From contig DATJQJ010000028.1 of NCBI GenBank assembly GCA_035505975.1, positions 1 to 64,000 of the forward strand: 64,000 nucleotides of DNA, given 5' to 3'. The position numbers and the translations under genes are program-made. This document shows, piece by piece, positions 36,053 to 44,075 of the stretch (position 1 is the first letter of the stretch; each line of letters starts with the position of its first letter). Source of the stretch: CAIKOD01 sp035505975 (GTDB taxonomy: Archaea > Halobacteriota > Methanomicrobia > Methanomicrobiales > Methanospirillaceae). The notes under the pieces were generated by a model that saw only the letters and a program-made list of their open reading frames with translations, had not been told where the DNA came from and made no database searches.

Positions 36053-36111
36053 TTAGGCTCCCGGACTCCATCCCTTCGTTGTGGCAATCCCAACCGGGAT
36101 AAAGACGATAC
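36053..36111 (-). repeat. Dispersed intergenic element, copy G (degenerate)
   Basis: About 59 bp matching the distal part of the element on the minus strand: TTTATCCCGGTTGGGATTGCC, ACAACGAAGGGATGG and GTCCGGGAGCC. The hairpin core is broken. It lies in the gap 35890-36216 between convergent aminotransferase and flavoprotein genes. Nothing else convinces there. Confidence 0.5.
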
Positions 36112-36216
36112 GAGGGACCGAATTATTCTCAATTCAGACCGAATTCATTCGTCGAAGCGTTCGGATAACGATGACTCCCGGACCGGTCCTGAAATCAGCT
36201 TGCGGTATCTGCGGTA

Positions 36217-37455
36217 TCACGTATCACTGTCCCGGATTGTGATCCCTGCAAGGTAACCTGTTGAAAATGCTGCCTGAAGGTTATATCCCCCTGTATCTCC
36301 ATCGATATCGAGCACTTCCCCGATAAAGAACATTCCCGGGACCAGGCGCGACTCCATTGTTTTTGGATTGATCTCCGGCAGATGGACCCCGCCCCTCGTG
36401 ACCATTGCTTCGCGAGGACCGCCCAGCGATTGTACCGTGAATGGGAAAGCCATAAGGGCCCCGATGATATCCTTTCTCTGTTGTCTGCTTATATGGGAAC
36501 AGGTAACAGCGGCAGGTATACCGGTAACTGCGAGGAGCGAGGAGACGAACCGTTCGGGAAGACCGAGCGATGTGATAATCCCGGCAATCCGGGAAACGGG
36601 ATTCTCGTTCATCATCTTCATCAGATCGGTCTCCAGACGGGCCCTGTCAGAAACCGGGACAAAGGAGACGTTCAACACGTCTCCGGCCCTGATGTACCGG
36701 GAGCAGTCGAGGACTCCCGGGCCCGATAGCCCGCGGTGGGTGAAGAGCAGGTCGCCCGTGCCCGACCCTGCTACTGCTCCGCCCCGGCGCACGGTAATAC
36801 TTGCCTGCCGGAATGAAATGCCAGGAAGGTCCGCGAACGGAAACTCTTCGATAATCACCGGGGTGAGTGCAGGGGCAGTCTCCGTAACGGTATGGCCGCA
36901 GGACCGTGCAAACCGGTAGCCGTCCCCTGTCGACCCGGTTTCAGGGTAGGTTATTCCTCCCGTGGCAATGACGACGTTCCTCCCATAGTATCTGCCCGAC
37001 CCGGTCTCCACCCTGAACACGTCATCTTCCCGGCAAATGCATGTGACCGGTTCGTTGAAAATAAGCCAGGTGCCCTTGGATTGGCATTCCTTCACAAGGA
37101 CCGAGAGGACATCCTGGGATTTCCAGGAGACCGGGAAAATTTTCCCTCCTTCTGTTTCGAGCGTTTCAAGACCTCGTTCCTTAAAAAACAGGGTTAACGA
37201 AGAATTAGGGAAATTCAGGAGAGCCGGGGTGATGAATCTTCCATGTTCGCCATAGTGGGATAGAAAATCGCGGATCGCTCCCCCGTGAGTGATATTGCAC
37301 TGGCCCGACCCGGTGATCAGCAGTTTTCTCCCAGGACCGGGATTCTTTTCGATGAGGAGTATATCCCCGTAACCGGAAGATGCGTGGATGGCACAGAATA
37401 GTCCTGCAGGTCCCCCCCCGACAATGATCGCACGGAACACCGTTTTCGGCGTCAT
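36217..37455 (-). CDS. NAD(P)/FAD-dependent oxidoreductase (HI0933 family)
   Basis: 412 residues from the ATG at 37455. The frame is open 61 codons further, but that extension runs inside pelota, and the FAD motif IIVGGGPAGLFCAIHA begins only nine residues after this ATG. Other HI0933-family blocks are LLIEKNPGPGRKLLITGSGQCNITH and GGITYPETGSTGDGYRFAR, with a C-terminal GEVLDIDGDTGGYNLQAAFSTGYLAG. It is a flavoprotein of unknown substrate. Its ATG overlaps the pelota stop by one base (TGATG), so the two are translationally linked, and a role beside ribosome rescue is possible but not shown. Confidence 0.85.
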   Translation of the reverse strand: MTPKTVFRAIIVGGGPAGLFCAIHASSGYGDILLIEKNPGPGRKLLITGSGQCNITHGGAIRDFLSHYGEHGRFITPALLNFPNSSLTLFFKERGLETLETEGGKIFPVSWKSQDVLSVLVKECQSKGTWLIFNEPVTCICREDDVFRVETGSGRYYGRNVVIATGGITYPETGSTGDGYRFARSCGHTVTETAPALTPVIIEEFPFADLPGISFRQASITVRRGGAVAGSGTGDLLFTHRGLSGPGVLDCSRYIRAGDVLNVSFVPVSDRARLETDLMKMMNENPVSRIAGIITSLGLPERFVSSLLAVTGIPAAVTCSHISRQQRKDIIGALMAFPFTVQSLGGPREAMVTRGGVHLPEINPKTMESRLVPGMFFIGEVLDIDGDTGGYNLQAAFSTGYLAGITIRDSDT

Positions 37456-38477
37456 CAGATCCCGAACCTGAGGATCGCTGCAATCCCGCCAAGGGATTCC
37501 AGCTTCTTTCCCGGCTCGAAATTGGTGGAAAACACGACTACGTCCGCATTGCACCGTTCGGCTTCTTCGAGAAGGGTTGTAATGCCAGGGTCGTGGATGA
37601 GCGTATCTGCCACGAGTACCTGCCCGACCGCCCCGCAATCAATAGATTTCGCGACTTCAGCCCTTCCATAAGCCACTGGTTCCCCCTTTGAAATTCTTTT
37701 TAAGAATTCGTCCATCAGGGTCACTTCACGGGCGAGCTGCAGGTCTCCCACCAGTTTTTCGAGGGCCCCGAGGCCGATCACTTCCTGGACTGCCCCGGCC
37801 CCCCCTCTCCTTGTCTCGACGACAACGGTTTTCACCGCCTTTTCGCTGTCCCGGGCCCTGAAAAACTTCATGAAATCGTCCTTGATAAACCCGGGCCCGG
37901 CTACGATAAGCGGACCGGTAATAAGTTCCACCTGCTCGAAGACCGTATCGAAAAATGCGGCCCGGTTATTGGTCTCCGCCCCCTTGCCGCTTCCCATCGT
38001 AATTGTCATGACCGGTTCCGGACCGTACTGGCGCACCCTGAAGAGTTCGGCCTCGCCTTCTTCCACGCTGAGTATATGGAGTACGTCGTAAACCGAGGCC
38101 CTCACTGCCCGGTCGATGCGTTCGAGGTCCCTGCGGCTCCAGTTCCTGATTACCGAGATCTCGTAGCCGGGCTCGATATTGAACGTGTGGTGCGAGCCGG
38201 TATCAGGGCCCTGTTCTATGACCCCGGTAACCCTGAGGCGGTTGGCATAATGGTGGAACTCCACCTTCCCGACACGGATACCGAGCCTGACCGGTTTTTT
38301 CTCCGCTTTTTCGGGTCGGATTTTATCTGAAGATAAATCGACGGTCCTGAATGTCGTGGCAAATACCAGGTCTCCCGGGCAGATCAAGTGGTCCAGGTGC
38401 CAGATATCGTCGATCGTTTCAGGGAACAACCTGATCTCCCCATAGGATTTTATGAGGTCCCCGTATTCGGCTTTCAT
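37455..38477 (-). CDS. pelA: mRNA surveillance protein pelota
   Basis: 340 residues with three domains: N-terminal Sm-like domain (about 1-130, starting MKAEYGDLIKSYGEIRLFPET), a central eRF1-like domain (about 131-250, with IVAGPGFIKDDFMKFF) and a C-terminal domain (about 251-340, with YGRAEVAKSIDCGAVGQVLVADTLI). It enters the A site of stalled ribosomes lacking a stop codon, with aEF1A as its GTPase partner, and promotes subunit splitting with ABCE1. There is no GGQ motif in the central domain, as expected. It follows the RqcH gene by 4 nt and overlaps the flavoprotein gene. Confidence 0.95.
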   Translation of the reverse strand: MKAEYGDLIKSYGEIRLFPETIDDIWHLDHLICPGDLVFATTFRTVDLSSDKIRPEKAEKKPVRLGIRVGKVEFHHYANRLRVTGVIEQGPDTGSHHTFNIEPGYEISVIRNWSRRDLERIDRAVRASVYDVLHILSVEEGEAELFRVRQYGPEPVMTITMGSGKGAETNNRAAFFDTVFEQVELITGPLIVAGPGFIKDDFMKFFRARDSEKAVKTVVVETRRGGAGAVQEVIGLGALEKLVGDLQLAREVTLMDEFLKRISKGEPVAYGRAEVAKSIDCGAVGQVLVADTLIHDPGITTLLEEAERCNADVVVFSTNFEPGKKLESLGGIAAILRFGI

Positions 38478-38481
38478 CGGA

Positions 38482-40407
38482 TCATTGCACCCCTGATGTT
38501 TCCACGGTATCCGTTATGTCGGACCCGCCCGGTGGCACGAACCCTGCAATTTTTTCCGTGTTAAGGACGGATTTCAGGGACTTCCACTCGGGTTCCGGAA
38601 TTCTTTCGCGCAGAATCCTGAGCACCTTCTTCGCTGTGTCGTTCGGCTCGTACTGGCCGGGTTTTAGTACCACCATATATCGGGCCCGGCGTTTGACTGC
38701 CGATACCGCCCCACCGATCACGGCGATTTCCGGCTCGGTCTGAAGGCCTATTGCGATACCGAGGGGGATGTCCCGGAAGTAGGTACGCTCGCCCCTGACG
38801 ATAAAAGAGCCCCTGCTTACGTACTCCCCTGACTCGGGCGTCTTACTTACCTGGTCAGGGCGGACGGCGTACACATCAGCGCTGAAGTGGCCGCTTCTCC
38901 AGGCACCCGAAAAGGATGCGGCGAATGCTGTGACTTCGTCCATGCACTGTGTGGTGCCCTTGACGATGACGACGCTTGCACCATGCACGTCGGCGTGGAC
39001 AAACAAATCCCTGCCTTCCATGTACTTTTTCACGAGTTCTTCATTCTGCGATGCATCGCGGCCGCCCAGCACGAGGACCCCGTCGCTCGTGAAAAACCAT
39101 CGGAACCGGTGGTACCACTTTTTTTTCAGGACCGGCATGTGAATTTTCGTCGCCGCCCGTTTTGGAAGGGGCTTTTCCATGGCAATTTTTGCGCCGGCGA
39201 TCTTCTTTTTGTATTTCTTGATTTCCGAGTAGTAACGACCAAGATTTGCTTCCACATTCTCGTGCACATGGATCGTGACCCTGGTGTCGAGGTCAAGTTC
39301 GACCGATGCATCAGCTGGGTTCACGGAAACGATCGAAGCGGCAGGCCCTTCCCTGTTCTTTCTGATGATCTCGTCGATCTCCTGCCATGACCGGGTCCTG
39401 CTCGCCTGGTCGAGCGTGCTGATGATCTCAGCGACAAGCTGATAATTCTCATATATCTTTTCTGTGATCCGTTCGAGGTCGGCTATCTTCCTGTTAAATT
39501 TTAACAATGCCTTTTCCTGGTAATCCCGTATCACGTCTTCCCTGGAACGCTTCGGCACGGTCTTTTTTACACCTGGAGTCCTCGGGATTTTTGGGATATA
39601 AAATGCGTCGAGCGCCTCGTTAAATGTCGGGAACCGTTTCAGTTCCCCTGCCTCTGTCGTGACGAAGGGGACACAGCTATCTTTTGTAATTACCGGGTCC
39701 CTTCCAGATTCCGCCCGGTGTACGAGGTCGAAAATCGCATTCCTGATAACCGAGGCATCAACAGCAGATGAGGTAGTATTTTTATCGATACCGGTTTCCA
39801 GGCATATGAACTCGGCATAGTTGCCTCCAAGAAGCGCACCGACGGCAAGGGCCTTTACTATCTCGCGGTTTTCACTCGCAAGAAAACGGGCAAACCCCTC
39901 TTCGTCGAGGAGCAGGGGGTCGTTCTCAGGCATTCGATAGATAGCTCCCGGTACAATGTCCCTCTCCCGGAAACGCTGGAAGGAAAACGGCCTGATGATC
40001 TCGTAACCCTCGTTGCAGAGGATAACGTTTCCGGCGTCGTACAGCTCGATCACGAGGTGCAGGGTCGTCCCTCCCTTCCCGATATCGAAAATTATCGTTC
40101 GGGAAAGCCCGTGCTGCCTGATGCCAAGGATTTTCCCCCCTGCAAGGTATTTTCTGAGGAACATCGCAAAAGGCGGGGGAATTTTCGGCGGAACGGGCAA
40201 TTCACGGACAAGGTGTGCCCGTTTACCAGGTTCGATGATCAGCAGGTGCCTGGCATGTTCCTCTCCGTTCAACCTGACACCCATCGTTGCGCCCCCGAAC
40301 TGGAATACTTTGTTGATCCAGAGCGGCAGGAGTCCCGATAGCTCCGAAACGACTGCCCTGACATCGATCCCGCTCAATCCCGCCTGTGTTGCCATGCGTG
40401 TTGACAA
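38482..40407 (-). CDS. rqcH: Ribosome-associated quality control protein RqcH/NEMF homologue
   Basis: 641 residues (start ATG 40407; an in-frame ATG at 40395 also works). The NFACT-N domain begins LSGIDVRAVVSELSGLLPLWINKVFQ, a central coiled coil follows (about 290-440), and the NFACT-R domain carries KKWYHRFRWFFTSDGVLVLGGRDASQNEELV and a HADVHGASVVIVKG segment. It binds 50S subunits obstructed by peptidyl-tRNA and can recruit Ala-tRNA to extend the nascent chain; this activity is known for bacterial and eukaryotic relatives. It lies 4 nt before pelota in one operon, which suits successive steps of rescue. Confidence 0.93.
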   Translation of the reverse strand: MSTRMATQAGLSGIDVRAVVSELSGLLPLWINKVFQFGGATMGVRLNGEEHARHLLIIEPGKRAHLVRELPVPPKIPPPFAMFLRKYLAGGKILGIRQHGLSRTIIFDIGKGGTTLHLVIELYDAGNVILCNEGYEIIRPFSFQRFRERDIVPGAIYRMPENDPLLLDEEGFARFLASENREIVKALAVGALLGGNYAEFICLETGIDKNTTSSAVDASVIRNAIFDLVHRAESGRDPVITKDSCVPFVTTEAGELKRFPTFNEALDAFYIPKIPRTPGVKKTVPKRSREDVIRDYQEKALLKFNRKIADLERITEKIYENYQLVAEIISTLDQASRTRSWQEIDEIIRKNREGPAASIVSVNPADASVELDLDTRVTIHVHENVEANLGRYYSEIKKYKKKIAGAKIAMEKPLPKRAATKIHMPVLKKKWYHRFRWFFTSDGVLVLGGRDASQNEELVKKYMEGRDLFVHADVHGASVVIVKGTTQCMDEVTAFAASFSGAWRSGHFSADVYAVRPDQVSKTPESGEYVSRGSFIVRGERTYFRDIPLGIAIGLQTEPEIAVIGGAVSAVKRRARYMVVLKPGQYEPNDTAKKVLRILRERIPEPEWKSLKSVLNTEKIAGFVPPGGSDITDTVETSGVQ

Positions 40408-40545
40408 TTATTTTGTCGATACTTGGTTAATCATATTCCTATAGTCCGGATGTTCCCGTGGTGAAAATCCCAAAGACCTCCCTGACATGACCGAAGACTC
40501 CGGCTCCCCGACCCGTCCACTGCCTGGATAAGACACTATTATAAA

Positions 40546-40555
40546 TACTCCCTTC
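40546..40555 (+). promoter_or_regulatory. TATA-like element upstream of the EMC6-like/ABCE1 operon
   Basis: ATTATAAATA lies about 150 nt before the EMC6-like start. If used it would give a leader of about 125 nt containing the 18-bp palindrome. Confidence 0.35.
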
Positions 40556-40628
40556 TAATAATTATGAGAAATTGCAGGAAAAAGGCCACGTTTTACCTGC
40601 AAGGATCCCAGGGGACCCGGTGTAACTG

Positions 40629-40646
40629 CCGGTATATCTATACCGG
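40629..40646 (+). promoter_or_regulatory. 18-bp palindrome with a TATA core before EMC6-like/ABCE1
   Basis: CCGGTATATCTATACCGG: two perfect 8-bp arms around a TC spacer. It lies about 60 nt before the EMC6-like ATG at 40705, so it could be a TATA box embedded in an operator giving a leader of about 35 nt, or a hairpin in a longer leader from the upstream TATA-like element. Confidence 0.5.
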
Positions 40647-40704
40647 TTTGAATAGGTGCAAATACCGCAAGTCCTCGATAAAACGTTGTCAGATCGGTGT
40701 CGTG

Positions 40705-41082
40705 ATGCCTGAGGAAACAGCCAGGGAACAGCCTGAAATAAAACAGCCTGAAATAAAAAGGAAGAAGCTTACGCCGCTTGAGAAGCAGGAACAGCACATC
40801 CAGAGAATAAAAAGGACGGCGACAGCCTGCTTCATGGGAATAATAACCGGGGTTATCTCGTTTCTTATCGTGCCTCCTGATCAGGTCAGGGGATTATCGA
40901 ATTACCTGCTGCTCGCAATATTCATCATGCTTGCGGGTGTGGTAGTCCAGCGACACCTGTTCGTGTTCCTGAAACTGAATACACCGAAACTTGGCAAAAA
41001 AGACTGGTTCTACCAGGGGTTCATGACGTTTGCATTCTGGTTCATCACCTGGAGTCTCCTCTTGTCGAACCTGCCACGGTGA
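40705..41082 (+). CDS. EMC6-like membrane protein
   Basis: 125 residues from the ATG at 40705; the frame is open upstream to 40564, but that part is Cys/Arg-rich and unlike a protein N-terminus. A charged, Glu/Lys/Gln-rich start (EQPEIKQPEIKRKKLTPLEKQEQHIQRIKRT) is followed by three membrane helices, the last two joined by KKDWFYQGFMTFAFWFITW. This resembles the archaeal EMC6-like family, related to a core subunit of the ER membrane complex that inserts proteins. It lies 7 nt upstream of ABCE1. A membrane-insertion link is inference from the fold only. Confidence 0.7.
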   Translation: MPEETAREQPEIKQPEIKRKKLTPLEKQEQHIQRIKRTATACFMGIITGVISFLIVPPDQVRGLSNYLLLAIFIMLAGVVVQRHLFVFLKLNTPKLGKKDWFYQGFMTFAFWFITWSLLLSNLPR

Positions 41083-41089
41083 TCCCGAG

Positions 41090-42856
41090 ATGCGGATAGC
41101 TGTTGTCCATCGCGACCGTTGCCATTCCCGTAAGTGCGGGACCGAGTGCATCATCTATTGCCCGCGTGTGAGGACCGGGGACGAGACGGTCGTCATCGGT
41201 GAGGATGCGAAGGCCTGCATATCAGAAGAGCTCTGCGTCGGTTGTGGCATCTGCATTAAAAAATGCCCGTTCGATGCCATCGATATCGTGAGCCTTCCCG
41301 AGGAGCTGGAACATGCAACCCACCGATACGGCCCGAACGGGTTTGCCCTGTATGGCCTCCCGATACCCGTAGGAGGTAAAGTAACGGGACTCCTCGGGGC
41401 AAACGGGATCGGGAAGAGCACCGCGATAAAAATCCTGTCAGGCCAGCTCAGGCCCAACCTCGGCGAGCCCGGGCACGAGTCTGTCTGGGACGAGATCCTG
41501 AAAAAATATGCCGGGACCGAGCTTTACGACTACCTCCAGATGATCTCGAGGGGGTCGGTGAAGGTCGCTGTCAAGCCCCAGTACATCGACTATATCCCGA
41601 AGGTGTTCAAGGGCAGCGTGGGTGACCTCCTTAAAAAGACTGACGAGAGAGGTATCCTTGCCGATTACATCGAGTCCCTGTCCCTTGCTGCGATCATCGA
41701 CCACGATATCGCCACACTCTCGGGGGGAGAGCTCCAGCGCGTAGCCGCCGTTGCATGCCTTGCGAGGGATGCGGATTTCTATTTCCTTGACGAGATCACG
41801 CCGTTTCTGGACATTCACCAGAGGATGGCCGTTGCCCGGTTGATCAGGGAACTGGCAGAGCACCGTCCGATCATGATTGTCGAACACGACCTTGCGATCC
41901 TCGACATGCTGGCCGACACTGTCCATATCGCGTACGGAAAGCCGGCGGTGTTCGGGGTCATCACCCAGCCGAAAGGGGTGCGGATCGGCATCAACCAGTA
42001 CCTCGAGGGATATCTTCACGAAGAAAATGTCAGGTTCCGCGATACCCAGGTAGTATTTGAGAAAAGGGCTCATGTAAAGGAGTCCGAGCGGGTCGTCCTC
42101 TTCGAGTTCCCGAAAATGACGAAGCGCTACGAACGGTTCTCGCTCGTTGTCGCCGAGGGAGAGATCAGGGCAGGCGAAGTACTCGGGGTTGTGGGTGCGA
42201 ACGGTATCGGGAAAAGTACGTTTGCCCAGCTCCTTGCAGGTGCCGAAAAGCCGGACACCGGGACCATCGATACGAAGATCCGGATCTCCTACAAGCCGCA
42301 GTACATCAAGGCAGACAGTTCTGACACTGTGGAATTTTATCTCCGCAGTTGCACGACAAAATTCGATTCGGCACTGTACCAGCACGAGGTCCTGGAACAA
42401 CTTGCGCTCGGCCCGATCCTCCAGTCACCCGTGGACACCCTCTCGGGGGGGGAACTCCAGAGGGTCGCCATTGCTGCATGCCTTTCAAAAGATGCCGATC
42501 TCTATATCCTCGACGAACCCAGTGCCCACCTGGACGTCGAACAACGGGTCAAGATCACCCGGATGTTCAAGCGGCACGTCGACGGGAAGGATGCGGCAAT
42601 CCTCGTCATCGATCACGATATCTACTTAATCGATATGATCAGCGAACGGATCCTCGTGTTCGAGGGTGTCCCAGGGCAGGAGGGCAGGGCGCTGGGCCCC
42701 TTCGACATGCGAAAAGGGATGAACCTCTTCCTCGCAGAGCTGGGCGTCACCTTCAGACGCGACCAGAGCGGTCGCCCGAGGATCAACAAGCCAGATTCGT
42801 ACCTCGACCGGGAACAGCGGGCGAGCGGGGAATATTACTATTACACGGAAGAATGA
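41090..42856 (+). CDS. abce1: Ribosome recycling ATPase ABCE1 (Rli1)
   Basis: 588 residues from the ATG at 41090; an upstream in-frame start lies inside the EMC6-like gene. The N-terminal iron-sulfur domain has two cysteine sets (Cys11, 16, 20, 24 and Cys49, 52, 55, 59). Two ABC nucleotide domains follow: Walker A GANGIGKST at 103-111, and again in the second half, each with LSGGELQRVA signature and a Walker B with catalytic Glu (YFLDEITPF and YILDEPSAH). It splits ribosomes after termination or pelota-mediated rescue. It is transcribed away from the rqcH-pelota operon but beside it. Confidence 0.97.
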   Translation: MRIAVVHRDRCHSRKCGTECIIYCPRVRTGDETVVIGEDAKACISEELCVGCGICIKKCPFDAIDIVSLPEELEHATHRYGPNGFALYGLPIPVGGKVTGLLGANGIGKSTAIKILSGQLRPNLGEPGHESVWDEILKKYAGTELYDYLQMISRGSVKVAVKPQYIDYIPKVFKGSVGDLLKKTDERGILADYIESLSLAAIIDHDIATLSGGELQRVAAVACLARDADFYFLDEITPFLDIHQRMAVARLIRELAEHRPIMIVEHDLAILDMLADTVHIAYGKPAVFGVITQPKGVRIGINQYLEGYLHEENVRFRDTQVVFEKRAHVKESERVVLFEFPKMTKRYERFSLVVAEGEIRAGEVLGVVGANGIGKSTFAQLLAGAEKPDTGTIDTKIRISYKPQYIKADSSDTVEFYLRSCTTKFDSALYQHEVLEQLALGPILQSPVDTLSGGELQRVAIAACLSKDADLYILDEPSAHLDVEQRVKITRMFKRHVDGKDAAILVIDHDIYLIDMISERILVFEGVPGQEGRALGPFDMRKGMNLFLAELGVTFRRDQSGRPRINKPDSYLDREQRASGEYYYYTEE

Positions 42857-43130
42857 TGCGTTCAGTATCAGGATCTCTTGTTTGGCAATCTGGTTGAAAA
42901 TATCTGTTCCCTGTTGGTTCGGATAAATTCAGGCAATTTACAGGGCCTGTTATGGCCGGAATGGCGCCCCTGGTTCTTAAGGGGATATTTGTCATGGACA
43001 AGGAGAATATCGACTCATAAATCAACAATAATGGCATCGTTTTTCGATTAAATTGCTTGATGAGTCCTATATTATTGATGATCCTTCATTGGTCAGGTTT
43101 TTCTATCTCCTGTAATTTTATCCAAACAAA

Positions 43131-43190
43131 TAATCGGATGCCCACGGGGCTCCACCACCTTGCCGCGGGCGATGGAAATACCGAATTTAC
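43131..43190 (-). repeat. Dispersed intergenic element, copy E (truncated)
   Basis: About 60 bp in minus orientation: TATTTCCATCGCCCGCGGCAA, GGTGGTGGAGCCCCGTGGGC and ATCCGATTATTTG. Its distal flank shares TTTTATCCAAA with copy C. The 5' half of the element is missing. It lies between the ABCE1 and surface-protein genes, both ending here. No other feature is visible in 42857-43250. Confidence 0.6.
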
Positions 43191-43250
43191 TGTAATACGG
43201 GAATAAATTAAAAAGATTCGCCTGCTAAAATGAAAAACAGGATAATTTTT

Positions 43251-43994
43251 TTAGATCTTGCCTTTCTTCTTTAGCACAAATGCAGCGGCAATCACAACGA
43301 TAACAACCACTACCAGGATGCCAATGATAGCGGTTGACGGAACGGTCCCGGTGGATCCCGTAGTTGTGGGTGCGTTATTCGAAGCGGGAGGATTATTTGG
43401 TCCTGCAGGGTTCTTCTGCCCGGGCTGAGAATTCGGACTGGTCCCAGGGGTTCCGACGTTTGTTCCTGCCGGATTTCCCGTTTTCGACGTTACCTGCGTT
43501 CCGGGAGCCGTTGCAGGGACCGATAATACAGGGAACCCGCCTGCTGATGGCTGTGATGAACCGGAAACCGCCCCCGAAAGGCTGGAAGGAGCAAGGGTCG
43601 GGGGTGATGCGGGAGCGGTTTTACTATCGGCTGAGATATCGAGTTTCGTAAGATTCCCGGGTACATACGGGACTGCCTGGGCAGCCTGGACCCCGTTGAT
43701 GAGGAAAGTGACGGTGGGCGTCCCTTTTGCAAACGCCTGATCGTCGATCTCTGCATAGAGCTTGTTCTGACCCGATTGAGAGCCATACAACCCCTCCTCG
43801 GTCGTTGTCAGATGCCCTGCGGGATTGCCGTTGACCTGCACGACGATGACTGTTCCCACGGGAGCCGGTTTGCCGTCAAGAACTACGGAACCATACCATT
43901 CTTCGGGAATAACGGGGATTGCTGCCACGGTACCGATGTAAAGGCCCGTAATCAGCAGTATTAAGAATACCATCTTCTTCATCATGAACATCAC
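43251..43994 (-). CDS. Membrane-anchored surface protein
   Basis: 247 residues. Signal peptide (about 1-25), then a single beta-type module (about 26-120, beginning PVIPEEWYGSV and ending with FLINGVQAAQAVPY), a Pro/Ser/Thr/Gly/Asn-rich stalk (about 125-215), and a C-terminal helix (STAIIGILVVVVIVVIAAAFVL) with basic tail KKKGKI. The stalk is likely O- or N-glycosylated and lifts the module off the membrane. The same module occurs twice in the 674-residue protein upstream. The gene is 81 nt after that gene on the same strand and is the last of the cluster. Confidence 0.7.
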   Translation of the reverse strand: MMFMMKKMVFLILLITGLYIGTVAAIPVIPEEWYGSVVLDGKPAPVGTVIVVQVNGNPAGHLTTTEEGLYGSQSGQNKLYAEIDDQAFAKGTPTVTFLINGVQAAQAVPYVPGNLTKLDISADSKTAPASPPTLAPSSLSGAVSGSSQPSAGGFPVLSVPATAPGTQVTSKTGNPAGTNVGTPGTSPNSQPGQKNPAGPNNPPASNNAPTTTGSTGTVPSTAIIGILVVVVIVVIAAAFVLKKKGKI

Positions 43995-44075
43995 GCCGAT
44001 AACCTTGTTAATCAGTCGGTTAGTCTTTCAGATAATAATCTGATGATAAAATATAAAAATTAATCTAAAAAGGGG

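Noticed and set aside
37456..37638. Extension of the HI0933-type flavoprotein upstream of 37455
   Set aside because: It would lie inside the pelota gene, and the FAD motif begins just after the ATG at 37455.
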